Assembly (NCBI GenBank): GCA_050998615.1
Contig: JBPCQA010000037.1
Location: forward strand, 1 to 6,469
From: JBPCQA01 sp050998615
GTDB lineage: Bacteria; Actinomycetota; Actinomycetes; Propionibacteriales; Nocardioidaceae
Length of the DNA: 6,469 bases
Direction of reading: 5' to 3'
Shown: positions 5,947 through 6,469 of the stretch, piece after piece
Layout of the letters: every line of letters begins with the position of its first letter
How positions within the stretch are numbered: the first letter of the stretch is position 1
Position numbers and translations under genes: made by a program
The notes under the pieces: generated by a model
Database searches by the model: none
The model's input: only the letters and a program-made list of their open reading frames with translations
What the model was told of the DNA's origin: nothing

Positions 5947-5952
5947 AGGAGG
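5947..5952 (+). promoter_or_regulatory. Consensus Shine-Dalgarno ahead of a CTG-start small frame
   Basis: AGGAGG is a full consensus ribosome-binding site. It lies 8 bases before CTG at 5961, which opens a 70-codon frame. No ATG or GTG sits at a proper distance on this strand, so if the site is used, CTG is the likely start. Confidence 0.45.
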
Positions 5953-5960
5953 CCCTGCCA

Positions 5961-6173
5961 CTGACCACACTGCTAACCGAAAGCGCCGCCGAGCCGATCC
6001 TGATGCACGACGCTCATGCCCGGCTCAGACTCGCTCTGGGCGGAGCGCGAGGCAGCAGCGCTGATGGCGGCACCGCAGCGGTGACCAAGCCGATCACCCG
6101 TTTCACGGCGCCGCCGTCCGAGAGGACACTCAAGACCCTCGGATTCGCGGATGACGACTGGTCAGTGGACTGA
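5961..6173 (+). CDS. Possible small protein (70 residues), CTG start, unknown function
   Basis: I do not recognise this product. The frame begins MTTLLTESAAEPILMHDAHA (if CTG is read as Met), passes through a Gly/Ala/Ser-rich middle (residues 26-41), and ends FTAPPSERTLKTLGFADDDWSVD (48-70), with an acidic DDDW near the C-terminus. It has no membrane segment or Cys pair. Evidence for coding: a perfect AGGAGG 8 bases upstream, an in-frame stop only just beyond that (5904), and about three quarters G/C at third codon positions by my count. This is typical, though a little low, for a high-GC actinomycete. An internal ATG at 6003 would give 56 residues with no clear ribosome site. It could also be the remnant of a larger gene. 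No partner gene is adjacent. Confidence 0.4.
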   Translation: MTTLLTESAAEPILMHDAHARLRLALGGARGSSADGGTAAVTKPITRFTAPPSERTLKTLGFADDDWSVD

Positions 6174-6358
6174 CGTGGGAACGCGACTACGCCCGGAAAA
6201 GAGCGCCCGGGGTCGACATCTTGCTCAGGAGCCACTGAAGGTGGAGTGCCATGTGAGAGCCGGGCGGAAGAGGTAATCGGCTCGTTCCCCCTGTGTGCCC
6301 CAGGGCGACCTCCGCTCAGATCTCGGAACTGAGAAAGGGCTGCTGACGCGAAGATTCC
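6174..6358. other. Non-coding stretch next to the right-hand transposase
   Basis: No gene is supported here. A 6-bp perfect inverted repeat, GAGCCG (6257-6262) and CGGCTC (6278-6283), encloses a 15-base loop. Because it lies directly downstream of a transposase C-terminus on the minus strand, part of it is probably the non-coding end of that element, but no terminal repeat or boundary can be placed. Confidence 0.4.
6257..6283. repeat. 6-bp inverted repeat (hairpin)
   Basis: GAGCCG and CGGCTC are perfect complements around a purine-rich 15-base loop containing GGAAGAGG. It may belong to the end of the right-hand insertion element. It is too short to assign a role. Confidence 0.35.
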
Positions 6359-6469
6359 CTAGCCAGAGGCTGCCAGGTGTGGGGCCAGGGTGACGTCGTA
6401 TCCCATGTCTCGTAGTTGCGCGAGTGCCCGGTTCTTGGTTCGGTCGGGGTGGAGCCGGGTGTAGTAGTC
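6359..6469 (-). CDS. Transposase C-terminal end, possibly IS110 family (runs off the window)
   Basis: The minus strand from the window edge reads 36 codons to a TAG at 6361-6359. The product is DYYTRLHPDRTKNRALAQLR followed by DMGYDVTLAPHLAASG. This matches the recurring C-terminal pattern D-Y-Y/F-x-x-R-x-x-P-x-R-x-K-x-x-A-x-x-Q-L-x-x-x-G-Y-x-V-T-L of actinobacterial transposases, which I associate from memory with the IS110 type. The DEDD and Transposase_20 regions lie beyond the window, so neither family nor integrity can be confirmed. IS110-type elements lack classical inverted repeats, consistent with none being found in the flank. Confidence 0.65.
   Translation of the reverse strand, partial: DYYTRLHPDRTKNRALAQLRDMGYDVTLAPHLAASG

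Noticed and set aside
6014..6235. Minus-strand open frame of 73 codons
   Set aside because: It has no good ribosome site or recognisable domain and overlaps the better-supported plus-strand small frame at 5961-6173.
6240..6358. Possible group II intron fragment (GAGCCG hairpin, GTGTGCCC)
   Set aside because: A domain V needs a GAAA-type tetraloop and a second stem, which the 6257-6283 hairpin lacks, and there is no reverse-transcriptase coding nearby. The resemblance is only superficial.

Overview
This is high-GC actinobacterial DNA. It carries enzymes that make decaprenylphosphoryl-arabinose (DPA), the arabinose donor for cell-wall arabinogalactan. That points to an arabinogalactan-bearing actinomycete, such as a mycobacterium relative or a Pseudonocardiales member (Saccharopolyspora or Amycolatopsis type). 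The genus cannot be fixed from the sequence alone.

Layout. Positions 1-220 are the end of an IS6-like insertion sequence: the 5' part of its transposase on the minus strand and a terminal repeat ending at 220. The IS abuts a DGPF/YCII-family gene (216-566, plus), whose first codons it appears to have replaced. The core, 573-4880, holds a membrane-anchored phosphodiester-glycosidase-like (NAGPA domain) protein (minus), a divergent UbiA-type decaprenyl-phosphate phosphoribosyltransferase (plus), and then dprE2 and dprE1 (minus), convergent with ubiA. dprE1 and dprE2 overlap by GTGA and form an operon. Upstream of dprE1 is a broken hsdM (type I restriction-modification methylase), with a one-base frameshift and no C-terminal half. 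Positions 5671-6358 hold one possible small gene (5961-6173, CTG start, strong Shine-Dalgarno) and some hairpins. The window ends in the C-terminus of a second transposase, possibly IS110-like (minus).

How the genes work together. UbiA joins phosphoribose to decaprenyl phosphate. After dephosphorylation by an enzyme not seen here, DprE1 oxidises the ribose C2' and DprE2 reduces the keto intermediate, giving DPA. The NAGPA-like protein probably faces the outside of the membrane. Its family acts on sugar-1-phosphodiesters, the bond class that DPA contains, so a role in DPA or cell-wall glycan turnover is an attractive but untested idea. The block is flanked by IS ends, a decapitated gene and a truncated gene, so it looks like a rearranged or transferred locus. 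The most notable single detail is alanine in DprE1 at the position of the cysteine targeted by benzothiazinones.
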